DNA from: Oscillospiraceae bacterium
GTDB taxonomy: Bacteria; Bacillota; Clostridia; Oscillospirales; Oscillospiraceae
Direction of reading: 5' to 3'
Assembly: GCA_017378975.1 (NCBI GenBank)
Contig: JAFNXT010000051.1
Coordinates: 1-7,752, forward strand
DNA length: 7,752 nucleotides
Shown here: one piece after another, positions 1 to 4,568 of the stretch
Layout of the letters: every line of letters starts with the position of its first letter
Position numbering within the stretch: position 1 is the first letter of the stretch
Made by a program: the position numbers and the translations under genes
The notes under the pieces: generated by a model
Databases searched by the model: none
Seen by the model: the letters and a program-made list of their open reading frames with translations, nothing else
What the model was told of the DNA's origin: nothing

Positions 1-935
1 CCGCCCACTGCAATACCACCATCGGTCTGCCCGGCACTCTGAGCTGTCGGCTCCAGCCCAACCACACCACCGACGATCTGGAGGGCATCACCGCCTCCAC
101 GCTGGAAGGCCTGACCTTCGGCGCCGGTGACGCGGTGATCGGCCTGAACCCGGTGACGGACTCCCCGGAGCAGGCTGGCCGGATCCTGCGCCGCTTCGCA
201 GAGATCCGGGACCATTGGCAGATCCCCACCCAGACCTGTGTGCTGGCCCATGTGACCACCCAGATGCAGGCGGTCCGGGACGGGGCACCCTGCGACCTGA
301 TCTTCCAGTCGATCGCCGGCTCCCAGAAGGGCAACGCCGCCTTCGGCTTCGACGCCGCCACGCTGGAAGAAGCCCGACAGCTCCTGAAGCACAAGGGCAC
401 CGCCGAGGGGCCCAACGTCATGTACTTCGAGACCGGTCAGGGCTCGGAGCTCAGCAGCGATGCCCACCACGGCACGGATCAGGTGACCATGGAGGCCCGT
501 TGCTACGGCTTCGCCAAACGCTTCGATCCCTTCCTCGTGAACACCGTGGTGGGCTTCATCGGACCGGAATACCTGTACGATGCCCGTCAGGTGACCCGGG
601 CCGGTCTTGAGGACCATTTCATGGGCAAGCTCACCGGGGTCTCCATGGGCTGTGACTGCTGTTATACCAACCACATGAAGGCGGACCAGAACAGCATCGA
701 AAACTTAGCGGCGCTCCTGACCATGGCAGGCTGTAACTACTTCATGGGCATCCCCCACGGCGATGACATCATGCTCAACTACCAGACCACCGGCTTCCGG
801 GAGACCGCCACCCTCCGGGAGCTGACGGGCAAGACCGCCATCCCGGAGTTCCACCGCTGGCTGGAGAACATGGGCTTCCTCGAAAACGGCAAGCTCACCC
901 CCAAAGCCGGCGACGGCTCCTGCCTGCTCTACTAA
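1..935 (+). CDS. eutB: Ethanolamine ammonia-lyase large (alpha) subunit EutB, 5'-truncated by window edge
   Basis: Catalytic subunit of adenosylcobalamin-dependent ethanolamine ammonia-lyase, which with EutC converts ethanolamine to acetaldehyde and ammonia inside the Eut microcompartment. The frame is open from base 3 and gives 310 residues to the TAA at 933-935. Compared from memory with the 453-residue E. coli protein, the offset is a constant 144, so about 144 residues are missing upstream. At that offset the known active-site residues are all kept: Arg160 and Gln162 (in CRLQPNH), Asn193 (VIGLN), Glu287 (MYFET), Phe329 (VVGFIGPEYLYD) and Asp362 (GCDCCYTNH). The C-terminus (LTPKAGDGSCLLY) is full length. 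A GTG at 135 lies within conserved sequence after the Arg/Gln motif and is not the start. eutC follows after an unusually long gap of 195 bp. The gene appears intact where visible. Identification is very secure. Confidence 0.97.
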   Translation, partial: AHCNTTIGLPGTLSCRLQPNHTTDDLEGITASTLEGLTFGAGDAVIGLNPVTDSPEQAGRILRRFAEIRDHWQIPTQTCVLAHVTTQMQAVRDGAPCDLIFQSIAGSQKGNAAFGFDAATLEEARQLLKHKGTAEGPNVMYFETGQGSELSSDAHHGTDQVTMEARCYGFAKRFDPFLVNTVVGFIGPEYLYDARQVTRAGLEDHFMGKLTGVSMGCDCCYTNHMKADQNSIENLAALLTMAGCNYFMGIPHGDDIMLNYQTTGFRETATLRELTGKTAIPEFHRWLENMGFLENGKLTPKAGDGSCLLY

Positions 936-949
936 AACACCCACCCTTC

Positions 950-968
950 GCGCCCCAATGGGGTGCGC
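950..968. repeat. Imperfect hairpin just after eutB
   Basis: The arms GCGCCCC (950-956) and GGGG-T-GCGC (960-968) pair around a short loop, with one bulged T. It starts 15 bases after the eutB stop and has no T-tract, so it is not a classical rho-independent terminator. GCGCATC at 965-971 is also the reverse complement of GATGCGC at 1032-1038, so this sequence could alternatively close a longer stem around the first two palindromes of the next element. Confidence 0.5.
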
Positions 969-984
969 ATCGCATATCATACCC

Positions 985-1108
985 GTAGGGCGAAGGCATG
1001 CCTTCGCCGTCGCGCCCCGGGGGGCGCGCAAGATGCGCTTTTTCGCCCTTCGGGCGAAGTGAGCTTGCCTCAGGCAAGCGCACCGGTGGGGGCATGCCCC
1101 CACCCTAC
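985..1108. repeat. REP/BIME-like cluster: two inverted GTAG-palindromes flanking three further hairpins
   Basis: Five hairpins lie in a row between eutB and eutC. The left end is GTAG (985-988) directly followed by the perfect 20-nt palindrome GGCGAAGGCATGCCTTCGCC (989-1008). The right end is the perfect 20-nt palindrome GGTGGGGGCATGCCCCCACC (1085-1104) directly followed by CTAC (1105-1108), which is GTAG on the other strand. Both palindromes share the centre GGCATGCC. Between them are CGCGCCCC/GGGGCGCG (1011-1028, GG loop), TTCGCCC/GGGCGAA (1042-1058, TTC loop) and GCTTGCC/GGCAAGC (1063-1079, TCA loop). A GTAG foot beside a palindrome, and pairing of two such units in inverted orientation, is the known architecture of bacterial REP and BIME elements. 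Assignment to that class here is inference. The eutC ribosome-binding site begins about 10 bases after the right end, so the structure could affect mRNA stability or the EutB:EutC ratio. Confidence 0.75.
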
Positions 1109-1130
1109 GAACGTCCCTAAGGAGGGTACT

Positions 1131-2027
1131 ATGACGAAACAAGACATCACCGCCCTGATCCGGGAGCTGTTGGAGCAGATGGAGCCTCAGGTGAAGGGCA
1201 GCGACTACCGCCCCACGGACCCCGGCCCCCAGCCCCAGGACACCCATTTGAAGGACGGGGACTTCGTGCCGGACGTGACGGCGCTGGACCTGCGGAAGCT
1301 CTACCTGACCCAAGACCCTGCCAACAAGGCCCGGTTCGCCAAAATGAAGGAGAAGACCCCTGCCCGTCTGGGCTCCGGCCGGGCAGGCCCCCGGTACAAG
1401 ACCCTGACCATGCTCCGGTTCCGTGCCGACCATGCGGCGGCACAGGATGCGGTGTTCTCTCAGGTACCGGAGGACTTCCCCAAGGTCCACGGCATGCTGG
1501 ACCTACAGACCCTGTGTCAGACCAAGGATGAATACCTGACCCGACCGGACAAGGGCCGCCGCTTCGGTCCGGAAGCTACCGAAGCTCTGAAAAAGGCCTT
1601 CCCCACGCCGCCCCGTGTCCAACTGGTGGTGGGGGACGGACTCTCCTCCGCCGCCGTCATGGCCAACGCTCCCGACTGTCTCGCCGCCCTGCAGGACGGC
1701 CTGAAGCTCCGGGGGATCCCCGCCGCCGACCCGGTGTTCGTCCGCTACTGCCGGGTGGGTGCGGGGGATGCCATGGGGGACATCACCGGCTGTGAGCTGG
1801 TGTGTATGCTGGTGGGCGAGCGTCCGGGTCTGGTGACGGACAAGTCCATGTCCGCCTATCTCACCTACAAGCCCCGTACCGGTGTCAGCGAATCCGCCCG
1901 GACGGTGATCTCCAACATCCACGCCCAAGGCACGCCGGCGGCGGAAGCCGGTGCCCACATCGCGGAGCTGATCGAAACGATCCTCCGGCGGAAGGTCTCC
2001 GGCGTGGCCCTTCGGAGGGACACCTGA
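1131..2027 (+). CDS. eutC: Ethanolamine ammonia-lyase small (beta) subunit EutC
   Basis: Small subunit of ethanolamine ammonia-lyase, which completes the adenosylcobalamin site with EutB. It has 298 residues, against about 295 in E. coli. Family hallmarks seen are ARLGSGRAGPRYKT (78-91), LRFRADHAAAQDAV (95-108), KDEYLTRPDKGRR (132-144) and VVGDGLSSAAV (166-176). The ATG at 1131 is chosen because AAGGAGGG (1119-1126) sits at good spacing and the EutC-like sequence starts there; an in-frame start at 963 would lie inside the palindromic repeat. Residues 1-19 (MTKQDITALIRELLEQMEP) form an amphipathic helix followed by a Pro/Gly/Asp-rich linker (about 20-45). This matches the N-terminal extension that targets enteric EutC to the microcompartment. 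The last base of its TGA is the A of the eutL start, which suggests translational coupling. Confidence 0.97.
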   Translation: MTKQDITALIRELLEQMEPQVKGSDYRPTDPGPQPQDTHLKDGDFVPDVTALDLRKLYLTQDPANKARFAKMKEKTPARLGSGRAGPRYKTLTMLRFRADHAAAQDAVFSQVPEDFPKVHGMLDLQTLCQTKDEYLTRPDKGRRFGPEATEALKKAFPTPPRVQLVVGDGLSSAAVMANAPDCLAALQDGLKLRGIPAADPVFVRYCRVGAGDAMGDITGCELVCMLVGERPGLVTDKSMSAYLTYKPRTGVSESARTVISNIHAQGTPAAEAGAHIAELIETILRRKVSGVALRRDT

Positions 2028-2644
2028 TGATCCCGGTGAAGGTCCTGCTGGTGCGGTATATCCCCAACGCCGACCGCCAGCTTCTGGAGGGGCTGGGGAT
2101 CCCCACGGACCGCCCCGCGCTTGCCATGCTCACCACCGACTGTGACGATGCCACCTATATCGCGCTGGACGAAGCCACCAAGGCCGCCGATGTGCAGGTC
2201 CGCTACGGGCGGAGCTTCTACGCCGGCGCTCCCAACGCCACCACCCCCAACGCCGGAGAGGTGATCGGGATCCTGGCGGCTCCCACCCCGGGGGCCGCCC
2301 AAAGCGGCATGGAAGCCGCCCTCCGGGCGTTGGAGGGACTGGGCTTCCGGGAGCGCGATGGCATCCCCTATCTTGCCCACACCGTCAGCAGTTGCGGCAG
2401 CTTTCTGGCAGAGGAAGCCGGGGTATCCCCCGGCACACCGCTGGCCTACCTGATCGCGCCGCCGCTGGAGAGCATGTACGGGCTGGACGCCGCCCTGAAA
2501 TCCGCCGACGTAAAGTTATGTAAACTTTACGCACCTCCCACCGAGACCAACTTCGGCGGTGCCCTCCTGACCGGCACCCGCTCCGCCTGCTACGCCGCCT
2601 GTGAAGCCTTCGCCGCCGCGATCTCCACCTGTCGTGGCACGTGA
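2027..2644 (+). CDS. eutL: Ethanolamine microcompartment shell protein EutL (tandem BMC domains)
   Basis: Trimeric shell protein of the Eut bacterial microcompartment. Each chain has two fused, circularly permuted BMC domains, and the trimer has a gated central pore. It has 205 residues, against about 219 in E. coli. Diagnostic stretches are CDDATYIALDEATK (39-52), YGRSFYAGAP (60-69), AGEVIGILAAPTPGAA (76-91), LAHTVSSCGSFLAEEAG (116-132) and YLIAPPLESMYGLDAALKSADV (141-162), with PPTETNFGGALLTG (170-183) near the end. The start is the ATG at 2027, with GGAGG at 2014-2018, overlapping the eutC stop by one base. The protein is a few residues shorter than the enteric one at the N-terminus and ends in a short TCRGT tail. 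Codons at 2509-2531 are AT-rich and form an inverted repeat. No partner shell genes (eutM, eutN, eutS, eutK) lie between eutL and eutE. Confidence 0.96.
   Translation: MIPVKVLLVRYIPNADRQLLEGLGIPTDRPALAMLTTDCDDATYIALDEATKAADVQVRYGRSFYAGAPNATTPNAGEVIGILAAPTPGAAQSGMEAALRALEGLGFRERDGIPYLAHTVSSCGSFLAEEAGVSPGTPLAYLIAPPLESMYGLDAALKSADVKLCKLYAPPTETNFGGALLTGTRSACYAACEAFAAAISTCRGT
2509..2531. repeat. AT-rich perfect inverted repeat inside eutL
   Basis: The 9-bp arms CGTAAAGTT (2509-2517) and AACTTTACG (2523-2531) are perfect reverse complements around an ATGTA loop. They lie inside the coding sequence of residues around VKLCKLYA (162-169). The stretch uses GTA, TTA, TGT, AAA and CTT codons, which stand out in a gene otherwise strongly biased to G/C at the third position. 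It may form an intragenic mRNA hairpin, or may have no role. Confidence 0.55.
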
Positions 2645-2669
2645 CCGGTGGAGAGTGGATCGTCGTGGT

Positions 2670-2697
2670 ATCTCATATCTCGTATCTCATATCTCGT
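2670..2697. repeat. Heptanucleotide tandem repeat between eutL and eutE
   Basis: Four head-to-tail copies of ATCTC(A/G)T, equally two copies of the 14-mer ATCTCATATCTCGT, are followed by a partial copy (ATCT, 2698-2701). The tract is AT-rich in GC-rich surroundings and ends 16 bases before the eutE Shine-Dalgarno sequence GGAGG (2714-2718). Such short tandem repeats change length by slippage. Here a change would alter leader length or structure upstream of eutE, not a reading frame, since no gene crosses it. Confidence 0.85.
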
Positions 2698-2723
2698 ATC
2701 TTTCCCAACGATCGGAGGAACCT

Positions 2724-4142
2724 ATGCAACTGGACAAAGACCTTTCCGCCCGACAGGAGGCCCGGGATCTGGCTCAGCAGGCCGCACAGGCCCAGACCAT
2801 CCTGCGTCGTCTGGATCAGACCCAACTGGACGCCATCACCGAGGCCATCAGTCAGGCCTTCGCCGCCCAGAGCCAGGAGCTGGCCCAGCTGGCAGTACAG
2901 GAGACCGGCTTCGGCAACGTCAGGGACAAAACCACCAAAAATGGATTCGCCTCCCGTAAGGTACTGGAGGCGATCCGTGATATGAAGACCGTGGGCATCC
3001 TCCGGGAGGACCCGAAGGAACGGATCTGGGAGATCGGTGTGTCCGTGGGTCCGATCTGCGCCATCGTCCCCAGCACCAACCCCACCTCCACCGTCTGCTA
3101 CAAGGCCCTGATCGCCCTGAAATCCGGCAACGCGATCGTGTTCTCTCCCCACCCCAAGGCCGTCAAATGTACCCTTTTGGCATCCCAGATCGTGGCACGG
3201 GCGGCGGAAAGCGCAGGCGCCCCCGTGGGGAGCATCAGTTGCCTGACCCAGGCATCCATGGCAGGCTGTCAGGAGCTCATGACCTCCCCCCACATCCAAC
3301 TGATCCTTGCCACCGGCGGACCCGGCATGGTGAAGGCCGCCTATTCCTCCGGCAAGCCTGCCATCGGCGTGGGTGCCGGTAACGGTCCTTGCTATATCCA
3401 CCATACGGCAGACGTGGCCCACGCTGTGGACTGCATCCTCCGCTCCAAGACCTTCGACAACGGCACAGTCTGCGCCTCGGAGCAAAGCATCGTGGTGGAG
3501 CGCTCCGTGGAACAGGCCGTCCGGCAGGAAGCCCAGCGCCGGGGCTTCTATTTCATGGATAAAGAGGAAGCCGGGCGGCTCGCGAAGCTCCTGTTCCGGC
3601 CCAACGGGACTCTGGACCCTCAGATCGTGGGCCGGGATGCGGTGACCCTTGCCAAAATGGCAGGGATCGGTGTCCCTGCCGACACCCAGATCCTGGTGGC
3701 GAGGGAACAGGAGGCCGGTCCCACCCGTCCCTATTCCATGGAGAAGCTGTGTCCTGTGCTGGCATTCTTCGTCATGGACAGCGAGGAAGCGGTGCTCCAA
3801 AAGGCGATCGAGGTCCTGACCCACGAAGGCCGGGGCCATACCTTCAGTATGCACTGTACCGATACCGAGGTGATCCGCCGTTTCGCCCTCCAGATCCCGG
3901 TGTCCCGGTTTTTGGTGAACACCCCTTCGGCCCTCGGCGGCATCGGTGCCTCCACAGGGCTCTTCCCAGCCCTGACGCTGGGCTGTGGGGCGATCGGTGG
4001 GAGCAGTTCCTCCAATAACATCTCCCCTCTGGACCTGATCGACCTGCGCCGGGTGGCATGGGACACCGCCCCCGACACCGAAGCTCCACCCCAAGACCTG
4101 CTGGACCTGTTGACCGAAAAGATCCTCCAGCGCCTGAAGTGA
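2724..4142 (+). CDS. eutE: CoA-acylating acetaldehyde dehydrogenase EutE (AdhE-like type)
   Basis: Oxidises acetaldehyde from EutBC with NAD+ and CoA to acetyl-CoA. It has 472 residues of the aldehyde dehydrogenase superfamily. Visible landmarks are VGPICAIVPSTNPTSTV (108-124), a Rossmann-type region with ILATGGPGMV (194-203), GVGAGNGPCYI (215-225), and the catalytic cysteine Cys250 in NGTVCASEQSIVVE. GGIGASTGLFPALTLGCGAIGGSSSSNN (405-432) precedes the usual core end ISPLDLIDLRR. The CASEQ motif resembles the AdhE N-terminal domain and clostridial EutE more than enteric EutE, but there is no alcohol dehydrogenase domain. The ATG at 2724 is chosen for GGAGGAA (2714-2720) five bases upstream. 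After the catalytic core a Pro/Asp/Glu-rich linker (448-457) leads to an amphipathic helix at 458-472, a likely encapsulation peptide. It is the last gene of the visible operon. Related acylating dehydrogenases (PduP type) are the alternative, but context favours EutE. Confidence 0.93.
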   Translation: MQLDKDLSARQEARDLAQQAAQAQTILRRLDQTQLDAITEAISQAFAAQSQELAQLAVQETGFGNVRDKTTKNGFASRKVLEAIRDMKTVGILREDPKERIWEIGVSVGPICAIVPSTNPTSTVCYKALIALKSGNAIVFSPHPKAVKCTLLASQIVARAAESAGAPVGSISCLTQASMAGCQELMTSPHIQLILATGGPGMVKAAYSSGKPAIGVGAGNGPCYIHHTADVAHAVDCILRSKTFDNGTVCASEQSIVVERSVEQAVRQEAQRRGFYFMDKEEAGRLAKLLFRPNGTLDPQIVGRDAVTLAKMAGIGVPADTQILVAREQEAGPTRPYSMEKLCPVLAFFVMDSEEAVLQKAIEVLTHEGRGHTFSMHCTDTEVIRRFALQIPVSRFLVNTPSALGGIGASTGLFPALTLGCGAIGGSSSSNNISPLDLIDLRRVAWDTAPDTEAPPQDLLDLLTEKILQRLK

Positions 4143-4170
4143 CCCCTGCCCCCACCGGACAGCGATCTTG

Positions 4171-4221
4171 CCTCCCTCGTTCACGAGGGAGGTGGCACGA
4201 CGTCAGCCGTGACAGAGGGAG
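4171..4221. repeat. Hairpin repeat downstream of eutE with alternative pairings
   Basis: A perfect 9-bp stem, CCTCCCTCG (4171-4179) with CGAGGGAGG (4184-4192) and a TTCA loop, lies 28 bases after the eutE stop. It is followed by a smaller stem CACG/CGTG (4196-4199 with 4208-4211) and a second GAGGGAG (4215-4221). The CTCCCTC arm can therefore pair with either GAGGGAG. No T-tract follows the stem, so it is not a canonical intrinsic terminator. It could still mark the operon end as a 3' stabilising or processing hairpin. From memory similar GGGAGG-hairpin intergenic repeats recur in gut clostridia; that is not verified here. Confidence 0.55.
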
Positions 4222-4222
4222 C

Positions 4223-4270
4223 CATCGCCCCCATGGTGGGCGATGTGTTTTCGCCAAAAGGCGAAAACAC
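4223..4270. repeat. Two adjoining perfect hairpins
   Basis: The first hairpin has arms CATCGCCC (4223-4230) and GGGCGATG (4238-4245) with loop CCATGGT. The second has 11-bp arms, GTGTTTTCGCC (4245-4255) and GGCGAAAACAC (4260-4270), around AAAA. The two share base 4245. The core of the first, CGCCCCCATGGTGGGCG (4226-4242), recurs exactly at 4492-4508. Confidence 0.75.
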
Positions 4271-4292
4271 CGGCGGGGGCAAGCCCCCGCCC
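4271..4292. repeat. REP-like palindrome copy 1 (22 bp, identical to 4455-4476)
   Basis: The palindrome has 9-bp arms GGCGGGGGC (4272-4280) and GCCCCCGCC (4283-4291) around AA. The 22 bases 4271-4292 are identical, in the same orientation, to 4455-4476. The tetranucleotide after the palindrome is CCAG, a decayed form of the CTAC found after copy 2 and after the palindrome at 1085-1104. The preceding CACCGG context is also shared with the 1081 copy. Confidence 0.8.
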
Positions 4293-4297
4293 CAGAC

Positions 4298-4449
4298 TGT
4301 CAAAAAAGTGGTGTCATTCCGAGACCAGTCCGCAGACTGGTCGTGGGAATCCCCCGATCAGTAGGGAAATATATCGAAAACCTCCCCGAATAGTTAGGGG
4401 ATCGCCACGTCGGGCTTTGCCCTCCTCGCGAAGACATGGTTTTTTGACA
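4298..4449. mobile_element. MITE-like 152-bp inverted-repeat element
   Basis: The terminal arms are TGTCAAAAAA (4298-4307) and its exact complement TTTTTTGACA (4440-4449). Similarity continues inward over about 26 bp to a shared TGTC...CGAG block. Inside are two half-units in inverted orientation, 4312-4354 and the complement of 4396-4436. Each reads approximately TGTC-ATTCCGAG or TTCGCGAG, then a central hairpin, then GTGG-GAATCCCC or CGATCCCC. The left hairpin is GACCAGTC/GACTGGTC (4323-4330 with 4335-4342) and the right GGGC/GCCC (4412-4415 with 4419-4422). There is no coding capacity, so any movement would depend on a transposase elsewhere. I see no clear target-site duplication: the flanks are CAGAC and CGCTG. 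It is bracketed by identical palindromes. A structured RNA or bidirectional terminator is an alternative reading. Confidence 0.65.
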
Positions 4450-4454
4450 CGCTG

Positions 4455-4479
4455 CGGCGGGGGCAAGCCCCCGCCCTAC
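4455..4479. repeat. REP-like palindrome copy 2 with CTAC foot
   Basis: The 20-nt palindrome GGCGGGGGCAAGCCCCCGCC (4456-4475) is immediately followed by CTAC (4476-4479), i.e. GTAG on the minus strand abutting the palindrome. This is the same layout as both ends of the element at 985-1108. Its first 22 bases match copy 1 at 4271-4292 exactly. Confidence 0.8.
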
Positions 4480-4490
4480 ATCACGCCGAT

Positions 4491-4509
4491 CCGCCCCCAT
4501 GGTGGGCGG
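4491..4509. repeat. Hairpin repeat, second CCATGGT-loop copy
   Basis: Arms CCGCCC (4491-4496) and GGGCGG (4504-4509) enclose the loop CCATGGT. Bases 4492-4508 are identical to 4226-4242. With the REP-like palindromes this places the same two repeat types, in mirrored order, on either side of the MITE-like element. Confidence 0.7.
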
Positions 4510-4512
4510 CCG

Positions 4513-4555
4513 CAAAAATAGGTTTCGCCCTCCCGGTGGTAGCCGGGAGGGCGAA
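4513..4555 (-). terminator. Rho-independent terminator of the starch-binding protein gene
   Basis: On the minus strand, 13 bases after the stop codon (4571-4569), a perfect 13-bp stem TTCGCCCTCCCGG (4555-4543 read as complement, pairing with 4536-4524) with a 6-nt loop is followed within a few bases by a TATTTTTG run (about 4519-4512). The strong GC stem, position just after the gene and T-tract on that strand make it a convincing intrinsic terminator. On the plus strand no T-tract follows the stem, so it should act mainly on the minus-strand transcript. Confidence 0.88.
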
Positions 4556-4568
4556 GTTCAGGTCTTTA

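Noticed and set aside
135..137. GTG as eutB start
   Set aside because: Conserved EutB sequence, including the Arg/Gln active-site motif, continues upstream to the window edge.
985..1108. CRISPR array
   Set aside because: The hairpins differ in sequence and spacing, and there are no identical direct repeats with unique spacers.
963..1130. In-frame upstream start for eutC
   Set aside because: The extra 56 residues would be encoded by the palindromic repeat and are Arg/Ala-rich. A good ribosome-binding site and the EutC-like N-terminus both point to 1131.
936..1130. EutV-type ANTAR antitermination site or cobalamin riboswitch before eutC
   Set aside because: The hairpins are perfect GC palindromes of the repeat family seen elsewhere in the window. 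I see neither a paired ANTAR-type hexaloop hairpin motif followed by a terminator nor a B12-box-like sequence.
705..1490. Minus-strand open frame of 261 codons across eutB end, gap and eutC start
   Set aside because: It crosses two real genes and the palindromic patch, has no family similarity I can see, and is explained by GC bias.
2601..2723. In-frame upstream start for eutE overlapping eutL
   Set aside because: It would translate the heptanucleotide repeat (ISYLVSHISYL-type sequence), while a strong Shine-Dalgarno sequence precedes the ATG at 2724.
2673..4184. A 503-codon open frame antisense to eutE
   Set aside because: It mirrors eutE, whose strong G/C third-position bias suppresses stops on the opposite strand. 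The translation has low-complexity Gly/His/Asp composition and no recognisable domain.
4245..4270. Intrinsic terminator for eutE
   Set aside because: The stem is perfect, but the following bases are CGGCGGGGGC, with no T-tract on either strand next to it (the T and A runs are inside the stem and loop).
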